Translations under genes and position numbers: made by a program | The notes under the pieces: model-generated | Told to the model about the DNA's origin: nothing | Databases searched by the model: none | What the model saw: the letters and a program-made list of their open reading frames with translations, nothing else | Shown: positions 14,783-23,703 of the stretch, one piece after another | Layout of the letters: each line of letters opens with the position of its first letter | Position numbering within the stretch: position 1 is the stretch's first letter | NCBI GenBank assembly: GCA_016197225.1 | Contig: JACPWC010000085.1 | Coordinates: 17,028 to 81,027, forward strand | Source: Chloroflexota bacterium | GTDB lineage: Bacteria > Chloroflexota > Anaerolineae > Anaerolineales > VGOW01 | Reading direction: 5' to 3' | Length of the DNA: 64,000 nucleotides

Positions 14783-17146
14783 ATGAGCAAGCCATTGCGA
14801 GTCTTAATGGTGGAGGACTCACTGGAAGACGCGATGCTGGTGGAGCGCGAACTGAAGCGGGCCGGCTACAACCCCGACTGTCATCGCGTTCAAACCGCCG
14901 AAACGCTTTCGCAGGCGCTCGAGCGCGGGCCGTGGGACATCGTCCTGGCCGATTATTCCCTGCCCGGTTTCAGCGGCACGGCGGCCCTGGAACTGGTGCG
15001 GCTACAAGACCCGGACCTGCCCTTCATTATCGTCTCGGCCAGCATCGGCGAAGAAACGGCGGTGGAAGCCATGCGGGCCGGCGCGCACGACTACATCATG
15101 AAAGACCGGCTGGCCCGCCTGGCCCCGGCCATCGAGCGCGAACTGCGCGAAGCCAATGTGCGGAACGAGCGCCGACTGGCCGAGCAAGCCCTGCGCGAAA
15201 ACGAAGCCCGCTACCGGGCCATCTCGGAACTCACTTCCGATTTCATCTACAGCTTCTCGGTCGGGCCGGATGGCAAACCTCACTATCGCTGGATCACCGA
15301 CTCCTTCTCGCGCCTCACCGGCTACACTGTTGAAGACCTGCGCCAGGCGGGCGGCCTCGAAATATTGATCCATCCCGAAGACTGGCCGGCCATGCAAAAG
15401 CACATCACCACCCTGGTCTCCGGGGCCGCCGACGTGAACGAGTTTCGCATCATCGCCCAGTCGGGCGAAGTGCGCTGGATGCGCAACTATGCCCAGGCCG
15501 AGTTCGACGCCGGGCAAAACCGGACGACGGGCATCATCGGCGCGGCTCAGGACATCACCGAACGCAAACAGCGCGAACGCGAAATGGAGGCCATCGTCGC
15601 CGTAGCCGGCGCTCTGCGCGCCCCCTCCACCCGGGCCAGCATCATGGACACCACCCTTGATCAGCTTGTCAAGCTACTTGAAGTTGACGGCGGCGCGGTG
15701 GTGATGGTGGACCCCGTCGGCGGGGAACTTGTGTTTGAGGCGTTTAGTGGCGTTGGGGCCGACGAGGCGAGAGGGTTGCGTCTGTCGTCTGGGGCGGGCA
15801 TCACAGGTCAGGTGGTTGCCGGCGGCCAACCCTACCTCAACAACAACTTTCGCAAAGACCCCAATATTGCCCGGCCCGATCTGGTGCCCAGGGAGGGCGT
15901 GCAAGCCGCCGCTTGCGTGCCCCTCATCGCCCGCGACGAAACCATCGGCGCGCTGTGGATCATCCGCGCTACTTTCATCTCGCCAGCCGAAGTGCGTCTG
16001 CTGGCCGCCATCGGCGATATTGCCGCCAGCGCCCTCCACCGGGCTACCCTTTACGAGCACACCCAGCGCCGTGTGCGCCACCTGGCCGCTCTGCACGACA
16101 TCCACAAAGTCATCACCTACAGCCTCGACCTGCATTCCACCCTCGACTTCATCCTGGCCGAAGCCGCCACCCAGCTTGGCGTGGACGCCGTCAACCTCCT
16201 GCGCCTGAACCAGAGCATCAAGATGCTGGAGCATGTGACCGACATCGGCTTTCGCACCCGGGGCATCGCCCGATCCCGTTTACGGCTCGGCGAGGGCTAC
16301 GCCGGGCGAGCGGCCCTGGATCGTCGCCGGGTTTCCGTGCCCGACCTCAACAAAACCGGCGGCGCTTTCCCCCTTCACTCCCTGCTGGTAGGCGAAGACT
16401 TTGTCACCTACTTCGGCGTGCCGCTCATCACCAAAGGCCAGGTCAAAGGTGTGCTTGAAGTTTTTCACCGCTCGCCCTTCAACCCGGACACGGAATGGCT
16501 GGACTTTCTTGAAAGCCTGTCCACCCAGGCCGCCATTGCTATGGACAACGACGAACTGCTCACCGACCTCCGCCGCTACAACGACGACCTGACGCTGGCC
16601 TACGACGCCACCATTGAAGGCTGGTCGAAGGCGCTCGAACTGCGCGACCAGGAAACCGAGGGCCACACCCAGCGCGCCGCCGAGTTGACTCTGCGCCTGG
16701 CCCAGGCCATCGGCATCCGCGATGACGCGCTGGTGCAAATTCGCCGGGGCGTCCTGCTGCACGATATTGGCAAGATGGGCGTGCCCGACAGCATCCTCCT
16801 CAAGCCCAGCCCGCTCACCGACGAGGAGTGGCTTGTCATGCGCCGCCACCCGGTCTATGCCCACGAAATGCTCGCCCCGATCGCTTACCTGCGCGGCGCG
16901 CTCGACATCCCTTACTATCATCACGAGCACTGGGACGGCAACGGCTACCCGCACGGATTGAAGGGCCAGCAGATTCCGCTGGGTGCGCGCATCTTTGCCG
17001 TGGTGGACACGTGGGACGCCCTGCGCAACGACCGCCCCTACCGCAAAAGCTGGCCGGAAGACAGAGTGCGCGATTATATCCGGCAAGAATCCGGCAAGCA
17101 CTTTGACCCGGAAGTGGTCAATGTGTTTTTGCAGTTGGTGGCTTGA
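14783..17146 (+). CDS. Response regulator REC-PAS-GAF-GAF-HD-GYP (c-di-GMP phosphodiesterase)
   Basis: A 787-residue cytoplasmic protein. REC occupies about 4-125 (acidic MVEDS, phosphoacceptor Asp in LADYSLPG, Lys in YIMKD). A PAS/PAC pair lies at about 145-265, ending GAAQDITERK. Two GAF domains follow at about 285-430 and 440-590. HD-GYP occupies about 605-785 with HDIGK, HHEHWDGNGYP and the downstream DTWDALRNDRPYR, so all metal and substrate residues look intact. Such proteins degrade c-di-GMP in response to phosphorylation and small-molecule input. No histidine kinase is nearby. The ATG at 14783 follows AAGAGG at suitable spacing, 5 bp after the pfkA stop, so the two genes are probably co-transcribed. 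Confidence 0.92.
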   Translation: MSKPLRVLMVEDSLEDAMLVERELKRAGYNPDCHRVQTAETLSQALERGPWDIVLADYSLPGFSGTAALELVRLQDPDLPFIIVSASIGEETAVEAMRAGAHDYIMKDRLARLAPAIERELREANVRNERRLAEQALRENEARYRAISELTSDFIYSFSVGPDGKPHYRWITDSFSRLTGYTVEDLRQAGGLEILIHPEDWPAMQKHITTLVSGAADVNEFRIIAQSGEVRWMRNYAQAEFDAGQNRTTGIIGAAQDITERKQREREMEAIVAVAGALRAPSTRASIMDTTLDQLVKLLEVDGGAVVMVDPVGGELVFEAFSGVGADEARGLRLSSGAGITGQVVAGGQPYLNNNFRKDPNIARPDLVPREGVQAAACVPLIARDETIGALWIIRATFISPAEVRLLAAIGDIAASALHRATLYEHTQRRVRHLAALHDIHKVITYSLDLHSTLDFILAEAATQLGVDAVNLLRLNQSIKMLEHVTDIGFRTRGIARSRLRLGEGYAGRAALDRRRVSVPDLNKTGGAFPLHSLLVGEDFVTYFGVPLITKGQVKGVLEVFHRSPFNPDTEWLDFLESLSTQAAIAMDNDELLTDLRRYNDDLTLAYDATIEGWSKALELRDQETEGHTQRAAELTLRLAQAIGIRDDALVQIRRGVLLHDIGKMGVPDSILLKPSPLTDEEWLVMRRHPVYAHEMLAPIAYLRGALDIPYYHHEHWDGNGYPHGLKGQQIPLGARIFAVVDTWDALRNDRPYRKSWPEDRVRDYIRQESGKHFDPEVVNVFLQLVA

Positions 17147-17213
17147 AACAGAATAATCACTCGATGGATTTGGAAACGTCGTGCAGTTCGAGAAGTGAGG
17201 GCGTCAGGGATCA

Positions 17214-17244
17214 GACCCTAAAGGTCTTTAAGACCTTTAGGGTC
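17214..17244. repeat. Perfect 31-nt palindrome at the dioxygenase 3' end
   Basis: The 15-bp arms GACCCTAAAGGTCTT and AAGACCTTTAGGGTC flank a single T. It encodes the last residues (PKGLKDL) and the stop codon (17218-17220) of the intradiol dioxygenase, and lies between convergent genes, where it should work as a terminator. Confidence 0.9.
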
Positions 17245-18099
17245 TCCAGGCTCAAGCACGAAGTCGTAGGTGACAGTATAAAAGGGCGTGGCCGTATTGT
17301 GGCGATCCGCTTCCGCTTGCGTATCGCGCCGCACAAAGTCTACAACCAGCGAATCCCGGACGCCGAAGACGACGTCCGAGTCCAAATACGGATCGCCTTC
17401 AGCAAATAACTCCGTGATCACCGTCTTATAACCTTCAGCCGACACGATGAAGTGAATGTGCGCCGGACGATAAGGGTGGCGGCCCAGCGCCCGCAACATC
17501 TTGCCCACCGGCCCGTCTTCGGGAATCGGGTAGAAGGCAGGTTTGATGGTGCAGAAGGTGTAGCGGCCCTCGGAGTCGGTGCGGAAGCGGCCACGCAAAT
17601 TAATGTCTGCCCCAGGCAGTTGCACATCGTAAAACCCTTCCGAGTCGGAGTGCCACACGTCGAGCAGGGCGTTCGCCAGCGGCTTGCCGTCCGGCGCGAA
17701 CACTCGCCCGGAGACGATGACCGGCTCGCCCGGCGTGTCGCCGGCGATGCTGGCGTTCGACGGCAGTTCCGGCGCGCCCTCGCGATAGAACGGGCCGAAG
17801 ATCGTGTACTCGGTCATCCCTTGCGGCTTGCGGTTGTTGATGAGGTCTTTGGTCGTGGTCGCGCCCAGCGTGTCGGAGAGCAGGATGAACTCCTGCCGCT
17901 TGTCGTCGCACATCTGGCCGGTGGCTGTAAGGAATTGGATGCCGGCCATCCACTCGGCCTCCGTCAGGTTCACTTCTTTGATGAAGGCGTGCAGGTGCTT
18001 GACCAGGCCGGTCATAATTTCTTTGAGCCGCCCGTCTTGGGTGTTGGCAAGCGTCGCCAGGACGACGGCGGTGATGTTGTCTTCACTCAGGTTTCGCAT
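17218..18099 (-). CDS. Intradiol ring-cleavage dioxygenase (catechol/hydroxyquinol 1,2-dioxygenase type)
   Basis: A 293-residue non-haem Fe(III) enzyme that opens catechol-type rings between the two hydroxyls. An N-terminal helical dioxygenase_N domain (about 15-95) is followed by the beta-sandwich catalytic domain. The four iron ligands are visible: Tyr157 (GFYDVQ), Tyr190 (AFYPIP), His214 and His216 (PAHIHF); their 33/24/2 spacing matches the family. The overall form is closest to hydroxyquinol or chlorocatechol enzymes. An HpaB-type monooxygenase and flavin reductase lie upstream, as in chlorophenol and nitrophenol pathways where hydroxyquinol is the ring-cleavage substrate. No maleylacetate reductase is in the window. 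The last codons lie inside a perfect palindrome. Confidence 0.88.
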   Translation of the reverse strand: MRNLSEDNITAVVLATLANTQDGRLKEIMTGLVKHLHAFIKEVNLTEAEWMAGIQFLTATGQMCDDKRQEFILLSDTLGATTTKDLINNRKPQGMTEYTIFGPFYREGAPELPSNASIAGDTPGEPVIVSGRVFAPDGKPLANALLDVWHSDSEGFYDVQLPGADINLRGRFRTDSEGRYTFCTIKPAFYPIPEDGPVGKMLRALGRHPYRPAHIHFIVSAEGYKTVITELFAEGDPYLDSDVVFGVRDSLVVDFVRRDTQAEADRHNTATPFYTVTYDFVLEPGDPKGLKDL

Positions 18100-18117
18100 G
18101 GCTTGTCCTTGCCCAAG

Positions 18118-18184
18118 AACCTGACAGGTCTTTGCGAAGCACCCCGTAGCGAAGCGAAGGGGCGCGAAGCAGGCCTGTCAGGTT
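18118..18184. repeat. Inverted repeat of the ACCTGACAGGT family
   Basis: The arms AACCTGACAGG (18118-18128) and CCTGTCAGGTT (18174-18184) enclose a GCGAAGC-rich centre. It lies between the dioxygenase gene and the membrane-protein gene. Related copies are at 32413-32453 (inside the E2 gene) and 60323-60384. Confidence 0.85.
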
Positions 18185-18208
18185 TTCAAACGGTTTCGCC
18201 GCCCAGCC

Positions 18209-18745
18209 TCATTTCGACATTTCGTCAGTGGGGTTGTAGAACGCCCCGAGATGGATGCCGTAGACTGCGTGCCAGATAAAGATCCCGATAGTGGTTTTGA
18301 CGCCCAGGTTCAAGCTGAGAAAACCTGGAGTGAAGGCCGGGAAATTAGCCGGTACCCACCAGAGGGCGCTGACGAGGCCCAGCACCCCGGCCCAGATAAG
18401 CGCCTTGCCGAGGTTGCCCATCATGGTATTCTTGAGTGGCAGCCGGGGGTGAATCAAAAAGGCATAGATCAGCGCGAAGCAGACGCCTGTAAATGTGTGA
18501 AATACAGCACCTGCCCACCAAATCTCCGCCGCCGAAAAAGGCTGATCGGTCAGGTTAGCGGTGGGCATGAGTAACAAGCCGTTGAACCAGGGCCAGCTGA
18601 GGGTGACATACCCCTCGCCGGGGTTGAAGCCGATCATCCGGTACCAGAAGCCAGTGACGGTCGCCATGTGAGTGGCGACGAAGCCGGCGACCAGAGCCGT
18701 GACCAGCCTGCTGTTCGAGACACTGAAGCGCATGTTGCTGTTCAT
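18209..18745 (-). CDS. Small membrane protein of unknown function
   Basis: A 178-residue protein with four predicted membrane segments: about 13-35 (LVTALVAGFVATHMATVTGF), about 78-100, about 108-130 and about 145-168. A soluble loop with GFNPGEGYVTLSWPWFNG lies between the first two. It resembles uncharacterised DUF-type proteins, and no family can be named with confidence. AAGGAG precedes the ATG at 18745. It sits between the flavin reductase and dioxygenase genes on the same strand, so a role in handling the aromatic substrate (for example membrane passage) is possible but unproven. Confidence 0.65.
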   Translation of the reverse strand: MNSNMRFSVSNSRLVTALVAGFVATHMATVTGFWYRMIGFNPGEGYVTLSWPWFNGLLLMPTANLTDQPFSAAEIWWAGAVFHTFTGVCFALIYAFLIHPRLPLKNTMMGNLGKALIWAGVLGLVSALWWVPANFPAFTPGFLSLNLGVKTTIGIFIWHAVYGIHLGAFYNPTDEMSK

Positions 18746-18904
18746 AGAGTTCTCCTTATAAATTGAGATAATCGGAAATCAACTTTCATTTACAGCTATG
18801 CTTTGAGATTCACTCAGCTATTCAACTCCTCTCTCGGCCACTCGCGCAATTAACGCGCCGGATTTGCCGGTGGCCGTCTTGTCCCGGGCAACTCGTCCAC
18901 GAAA

Positions 18905-18982
18905 TCAATCCAGTGCCTTGAGATATTCCAATGCAACTGACTTGCGTTGCTCATCGGCTACAGTCAATTTAGCGAGGGCCAT
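18905..18982 (-). CDS. 25-residue open reading frame with a strong ribosome site
   Basis: ATG at 18982 is preceded by AAGGAG at ideal spacing and starts MALAKLTVADEQRKSVALEY; after five more residues it stops at TGA. In another frame the following bases read WIDFVDELPG for about 22 codons, so this may be the front of a longer gene broken by a frameshift. Alternatively it is a short leader peptide between the flavin reductase and membrane-protein genes. The remaining ~160 bp up to 18746-18904 shows no other gene. Confidence 0.4.
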   Translation of the reverse strand: MALAKLTVADEQRKSVALEYLKALD

Positions 18983-19002
18983 AGGATTCTCCTTGTGAGA
19001 CA

Positions 19003-19542
19003 TTACACTGTGTTGATAGTGAACAGCGAGAAATCATCTTCCAGCCATTGCGGCGGTTTCAACCGTTCCCCGTCGAGTTGGCGGTATTGGCCGGAGTAAA
19101 ACAACAGCGGGCGCGCCTCCCGCCACTCCAAAAATTCCACTTGTCCGATGTACAAGGTGTGGTCACCTGCCGGGTGCGCCTCCACCAGCCGCGCCACGAG
19201 GTGGGCCGCCGCGTTGCCAATCAACGGCATCTCGTGCTTGCGAATGAAGGACACTTCCAGCCTTTCTACTTTACGGCCCGCGAAGTGATCGCTCAACGGC
19301 TGTTGATCCTCAGCCAGAATGCTCACCCCGTATCTTCCACTCAGCGGCAGGAGGCGGTGCAGGTGAGCGCGGTGATCCACCGAGGCCAGGACGAGCGGCG
19401 GGTTGAGCGAGACTGAAACGAAGGCATTGGCCGTCATGCCGTGCGCCTGGCCCTCGTACTCGGTGGTGATGATGGTGACGCCGCTGGCAAAGCGCCCTAA
19501 AGCATTGCGAAATTCGCGTGGATTAATCGAGCCGTCAGCCAT
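19003..19542 (-). CDS. Flavin reductase (HpaC/TftC-like)
   Basis: A 179-residue flavin-binding split-barrel protein: [40 protein letters not shown] and the late [11 protein letters not shown] with [13 protein letters not shown] are the standard landmarks. It reduces FMN or FAD with NAD(P)H and passes free reduced flavin to the partner monooxygenase. The start overlaps the end of the hpaB-like gene by 8 bp, so the two are translationally coupled and almost surely form a two-component hydroxylase. Confidence 0.92.
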   Translation of the reverse strand: MADGSINPREFRNALGRFASGVTIITTEYEGQAHGMTANAFVSVSLNPPLVLASVDHRAHLHRLLPLSGRYGVSILAEDQQPLSDHFAGRKVERLEVSFIRKHEMPLIGNAAAHLVARLVEAHPAGDHTLYIGQVEFLEWREARPLLFYSGQYRQLDGERLKPPQWLEDDFSLFTINTV

Positions 19543-21091
19543 TCATCCCCTTCATTACTATACTGATGTCATCGGGGTTGATGAGGTCGGGCGCTGTCCA
19601 GCCGTCAAGGTCGTATTCAGCCATGCACTGCTCGGCGAAGCCTTTGTACTTCGTCGTCTGGCCCATGGCCTCGGCAACGATCAGGGTCTCGAACCGGATG
19701 CTCTCGTGATTGCCGAAGTAGTTGCGCTCGTACAATTCATGCCGCCCGCCGAACTCGGTGCCGACTGCATCCCACATCAACTTCATTAGCTTAATGCGTT
19801 CTTCGGCGGAATAGCCATTGGAGCCGCGCACGTACTGATCCAGGTAAGGCCGAATCTCCGGCGACTTCAAGTCCAGCGCGCTCGACGGCAAATAGATCAG
19901 GGCGCTGGCGAGCGTGTTCTGGATGATTTCCTTTATCTTCGGATAGGCCATGCTGGACATGACACGGTAAGCCAGGCCGTAATCCAGGTTGGGCAAAACG
20001 TAACCCGGCGTCCAGGGCGTCGTGGTGCGGGCCATAGCATCGGTGAGTCCCCAGAACAGGTTGCGCCAGGCCAACACTTCGCCTACTTGCGCCTGCACCC
20101 CGCGGAAGTCCTTGGCCCCGGTCGCCTCGACGGCTTTGAGCAACAGCCCGGCGATAAAATCCAGTTTGACGGCCAGGCGGGTGCACCCCTGAAACATGAA
20201 GCGGGGCAGGAAGCCGGAGCGCGGGAAGAAGTTGTTGACCTTTTCAATGTCGCCGTAGGCGAAGACGTTTTCCCACGGCACAAAGACGTTGTCAAAGACA
20301 ATGATCGAGTCATTTTCGTCCACCCGGCTGGAGAGCGGGTAATCGAATGGACCGCCCGTCGCCCCGGCTGTCAATTCATAAGAGGGGCGGCAGAACAGTT
20401 TGAGGCCGGGCGCGTCGTTAGGGACGATGCAGACAAAAGCAAATTCTTTGGTTTTGATGGGCAGGGCGCCGTTGTTGGCGATGAAGTTGTAGTGAGTGAG
20501 AGTCGAGGTCGTCGCCACCACCTTTGCGCCGCTGATGATCAGGCCGCCGTCGGTTTCCTTGGTGACGTGCATGTACACGTCCTTCACTTCGTCCAGCGGC
20601 TTATCGCGATCCACCGGCGGATTGACGATGGCATGGTTGACGAAAGAGACTTCCTCCTGAACTTTTTTGTACCAGCGTTTAGCGTTCTCTTCGTAAGGCT
20701 CGTAAAAGGCAGAGTTGGCCCCGAGCGTCGCCAGGAAGGCGGCCTTGTAGTCGGGACTGCGGCCCATCCAGCCGTAAGTGATGCGCGCCCATTCGGCAAT
20801 AGCGTCGCGCGCGCCGACCATCTCTTCGACGTTGCGCGGCGCCCGGTAGAATTTGTGGGTGTAGCCGCCGTTGCCGGTGTCGGTTTCGGTGGTGAGGATG
20901 TCCTTGCGAGCCGGGTCGTGCAGGGCGTCGTACAGGCGGGCCAGCATTCGCACCGTGTTGCGGAAGGCGGGGTGGGTGGTCACGTCTTTGACCCGTTCAC
21001 CATAAATCCAAATTTCGCGTCCGTCGCGCAGGCTTTCGAGATACTCCGCGCCGGTGAGGGGCTTGGTGCGCTGGGTAGTTTCAACAGACAT
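19535..21091 (-). CDS. FADH2-dependent aromatic monooxygenase, HpaB/TftD family
   Basis: A 518-residue oxygenase with the acyl-CoA dehydrogenase-like fold of 4-hydroxyphenylacetate 3-hydroxylases. It begins [20 protein letters not shown] and has [43 protein letters not shown] and the C-terminal [19 protein letters not shown] segment. It hydroxylates a phenolic ring ortho or para to the hydroxyl, using reduced flavin from the adjacent reductase. The dioxygenase nearby suggests the product is a catechol or hydroxyquinol. 4-Hydroxyphenylacetate or a substituted phenol are both possible substrates. AAGGAG precedes the ATG at 21091. Confidence 0.9.
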   Translation of the reverse strand: MSVETTQRTKPLTGAEYLESLRDGREIWIYGERVKDVTTHPAFRNTVRMLARLYDALHDPARKDILTTETDTGNGGYTHKFYRAPRNVEEMVGARDAIAEWARITYGWMGRSPDYKAAFLATLGANSAFYEPYEENAKRWYKKVQEEVSFVNHAIVNPPVDRDKPLDEVKDVYMHVTKETDGGLIISGAKVVATTSTLTHYNFIANNGALPIKTKEFAFVCIVPNDAPGLKLFCRPSYELTAGATGGPFDYPLSSRVDENDSIIVFDNVFVPWENVFAYGDIEKVNNFFPRSGFLPRFMFQGCTRLAVKLDFIAGLLLKAVEATGAKDFRGVQAQVGEVLAWRNLFWGLTDAMARTTTPWTPGYVLPNLDYGLAYRVMSSMAYPKIKEIIQNTLASALIYLPSSALDLKSPEIRPYLDQYVRGSNGYSAEERIKLMKLMWDAVGTEFGGRHELYERNYFGNHESIRFETLIVAEAMGQTTKYKGFAEQCMAEYDLDGWTAPDLINPDDISIVMKGMNG

Positions 21092-21223
21092 AGTGGTCTC
21101 CTTTATCGTGAATGGATAACGTAACCGAGGCCGCGCGTTTCACCTCCTGCTCCATTCGCGCGCGACTCAACGGAAAATATCCGACTCGGTGATGATTCTA
21201 ATGAGTCGGCACTCCTCATCGAT

Positions 21224-23701
21224 TTAAATCTGCGGCAACTTGAACCCCGACTTGGCGACGACGTAATCACGCGACTCCGTCACCGCTTTTTTTACCGCAT
21301 TCCAATCAACGTGCAACAGTTTGCCATTGCGCTTCATGGCCCGCCCGGCGATGAAGACGGAATCCACGTTGCTGGTGTCCATTCCCCAGACCACCGCGCC
21401 GATGGGGTCATTGATCGGCATCACATTAATTTTATCCGTTCGCAGCATGATGATATCGGCATCCTTGCCTGGCGTGAGCGAGCCGGTCTTATGCGCCAAG
21501 CCGTTCGCGCGCGCGCCTTCAATCGTGGCATAGGCCAGCACATCCCGGGTGGTGATACGCGGAGGCGCATTGGTATCGCCAGCCAGTTGCTTTTCAAATG
21601 ACAAGGCATGTTGCAACGATATAACCGAGCGCATTTGGGTGAACATGTCGCCTGGCACATTGGTCTCCACGTCAACGCTCAGGCTGGGTTTCAAGCCGCG
21701 ATCCAGGAATTTCTGAATGGGCGGCATTCCATGACCCATCATCATTTCTACGGGCGACGCCAGCGATATGGTTCCGCCGGTATCCACAATCATTTGGATT
21801 TCGGTGTCGCTAAGCGTTGTGCAATGTATGTAGGTGGTGTCATCGCGCAATAAACCAGCCTCGCCCATCTCCTGCACTTTGCCTTCCATACCATAAGACC
21901 CCACGCCTACATGCGTGGTAATGCGGGCATCCACTTCACGCGCTAGTTTCCAATGATCACGGGCGATCTCAAAATCAACAAACTCAGGTCCCGGCGCGGC
22001 TAAGGCATAAGTGATCATTTGGTCCTTCGAGGAGAAATATTTCTTCGCGGCGCGCACGAACCAGCTGGGCTGGCGGTCGTTCCAATCCCCCCACCATGGA
22101 AAACCATACGCGAAGACGGCGCGCAGGCCCGAGTCTTGCAGAGCCTTAATCACAGCATCTGTATGTTCTGGTGAACCTTGAATATGCGACCAGTCGAGCA
22201 GAGTAGTAATTCCCGCGTCGATTGCGCCCAAGGCGCTGATGAGATTTCCAACATAGGCATCCTGCGGACGATAAGAAGGGGCGAATTTTCCCAACACGAA
22301 GCGAATATAGCCGTCGCGTCCCTCCAGAGGCGTGTCAGCGCCCACATTGCGAAGCAAGCCCTCCCAAATATGCCGGTGCGTGTCCACAAAGCCGGGCATG
22401 ACAATCATGTTGGAAGCGTCAATGATCTCCGCCCCGTTGACAGGCAGACCAGGACCGACTGCCGCGATTTTTGTGCCTTCAATCAACACATCCGCGTTTA
22501 TGAAATTTCCCACTGACGGATCTATCGTAAGCACCGTGCCGCCTCTAAGTAAAATTTGCTTATTGGCATCCGGTACGGCTGTAGCGTCGCTCACGTAAAC
22601 ATTGGGCAACTCGCGCAACTGGTTCAGGCGCGAGCCTTTGACCAATCGCTGGACTCGCTTGAAGTTAAGTTTGACCAACTCCTTAAGATCGTTGATTTGA
22701 TAAAAGGCTAATCCCAACAACAAAAGTACGCCAACGGAAATCAAGCCAACCACATTACTCAAGCCAAGCAGGGGCAGGATATTGATAATTAGCGTGAGGA
22801 ACAAGGCTGATACGATTGCGCCGATAAAGGTGCCGCGGCCGCCCATTAGGCTGGAACCTCCTAAAACAGCCGCCGCCAGGCTGGACAATGCGTAACTCGT
22901 GCCGGCGCGCGGATCTCCCACGCCCACCTGCGCGGCGAGAAAGAACGAAGCGAGCGCCGCCATAAGACCTGAAGCCACAAACACGCCCACGCGTATTCGC
23001 GTGGTCGCCGCGCCAATGCGCCGCGCGGCCTGCGCGTCGTGCCCCACCGCGCGTAGTGTGAGTCCTGCTGGAGTCGCGTATAGCCACACATCCCAAATAA
23101 TCGCCCCAATCAGCATGACCATGAAAGCAATGGGAATAAAACCAACACTGGCAGTTATGGAATCCAATACATCAAAATTGATCAAGCCCGCGGCAACGGG
23201 ACGCAGTGAAAGGGCAATGCCGTCCAAAATGCTCAAGGTGGCAAGCGTGGCAATAATGGAGGGTAATTTGACCCAACGCACCAGAGTAGCATTGAAGAGT
23301 CCCACGGAGACGCCCATGCCGAGAATTGCCAGCCCGCCCAGCGCGACAACTTTCGGCGGAGCGCCATCGGTCACGATAAAGGAGGCGATGATCACGCCCA
23401 TAGTCATGATCGAGCCGACCGAGATATCAAGATAGCCTGCTACCAGCGCGTTCATTTGCGCCATTGTGACCAGCGCCAGAGGAATGGTAGCCAACAACAA
23501 ACTATTCAGATTGAATTCCGACAGGAAAGCGGGAGACCTTGAAGCCGTGTAATTGCCAATGATCAGGATCAGAATAAGTTGAAGCGCAACAGACGTCCAT
23601 GCCCTGACCCTGAATACATGTTTGATTTTCTGCCATAACATAGAGCCATTGCGAACGTCTCGAATGGCATTCCTGATTTTGCGACGGGCAAGGTTGAGCA
23701 T
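21224..23701 (-). CDS. ABC permease fused to an amidohydrolase
   Basis: An 825-residue protein with two complete enzyme-like halves. Residues about 30-345 are a BPD_transp_2 (RbsC-type) ABC permease with eight to ten membrane segments and the conserved VAGYLDISVGSIM and AAAVLGGSSLMGGRGT motifs. A basic linker (about 346-380) leads to a metal-dependent amidohydrolase (about 380-825) of the SsnA/AtzB/guanine-deaminase type, with HRH in GFVDTHRHIWE, a later His in THVGVG, IHCTTLSD, and Asp in SVDVETNVPGDMFTQM. The second half closely resembles the separate amidohydrolase at 27699-29042. The frame is open throughout and no ATG or Shine-Dalgarno occurs at the junction. It follows the ABC ATPase gene by 2 bp and begins with MLNLARRKIRN. 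The predicted C-terminus is cytoplasmic, so it could hydrolyse the substrate as it enters. Confidence 0.88.
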   Translation of the reverse strand: MLNLARRKIRNAIRDVRNGSMLWQKIKHVFRVRAWTSVALQLILILIIGNYTASRSPAFLSEFNLNSLLLATIPLALVTMAQMNALVAGYLDISVGSIMTMGVIIASFIVTDGAPPKVVALGGLAILGMGVSVGLFNATLVRWVKLPSIIATLATLSILDGIALSLRPVAAGLINFDVLDSITASVGFIPIAFMVMLIGAIIWDVWLYATPAGLTLRAVGHDAQAARRIGAATTRIRVGVFVASGLMAALASFFLAAQVGVGDPRAGTSYALSSLAAAVLGGSSLMGGRGTFIGAIVSALFLTLIINILPLLGLSNVVGLISVGVLLLLGLAFYQINDLKELVKLNFKRVQRLVKGSRLNQLRELPNVYVSDATAVPDANKQILLRGGTVLTIDPSVGNFINADVLIEGTKIAAVGPGLPVNGAEIIDASNMIVMPGFVDTHRHIWEGLLRNVGADTPLEGRDGYIRFVLGKFAPSYRPQDAYVGNLISALGAIDAGITTLLDWSHIQGSPEHTDAVIKALQDSGLRAVFAYGFPWWGDWNDRQPSWFVRAAKKYFSSKDQMITYALAAPGPEFVDFEIARDHWKLAREVDARITTHVGVGSYGMEGKVQEMGEAGLLRDDTTYIHCTTLSDTEIQMIVDTGGTISLASPVEMMMGHGMPPIQKFLDRGLKPSLSVDVETNVPGDMFTQMRSVISLQHALSFEKQLAGDTNAPPRITTRDVLAYATIEGARANGLAHKTGSLTPGKDADIIMLRTDKINVMPINDPIGAVVWGMDTSNVDSVFIAGRAMKRNGKLLHVDWNAVKKAVTESRDYVVAKSGFKLPQI

Positions 23702-23703
23702 GG

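Noticed and set aside
16280..17101. Minus-strand 273-codon frame opposite the HD-GYP region
   Set aside because: Antisense shadow of the HD-GYP domain in GC-rich DNA; composition is unlike a protein.
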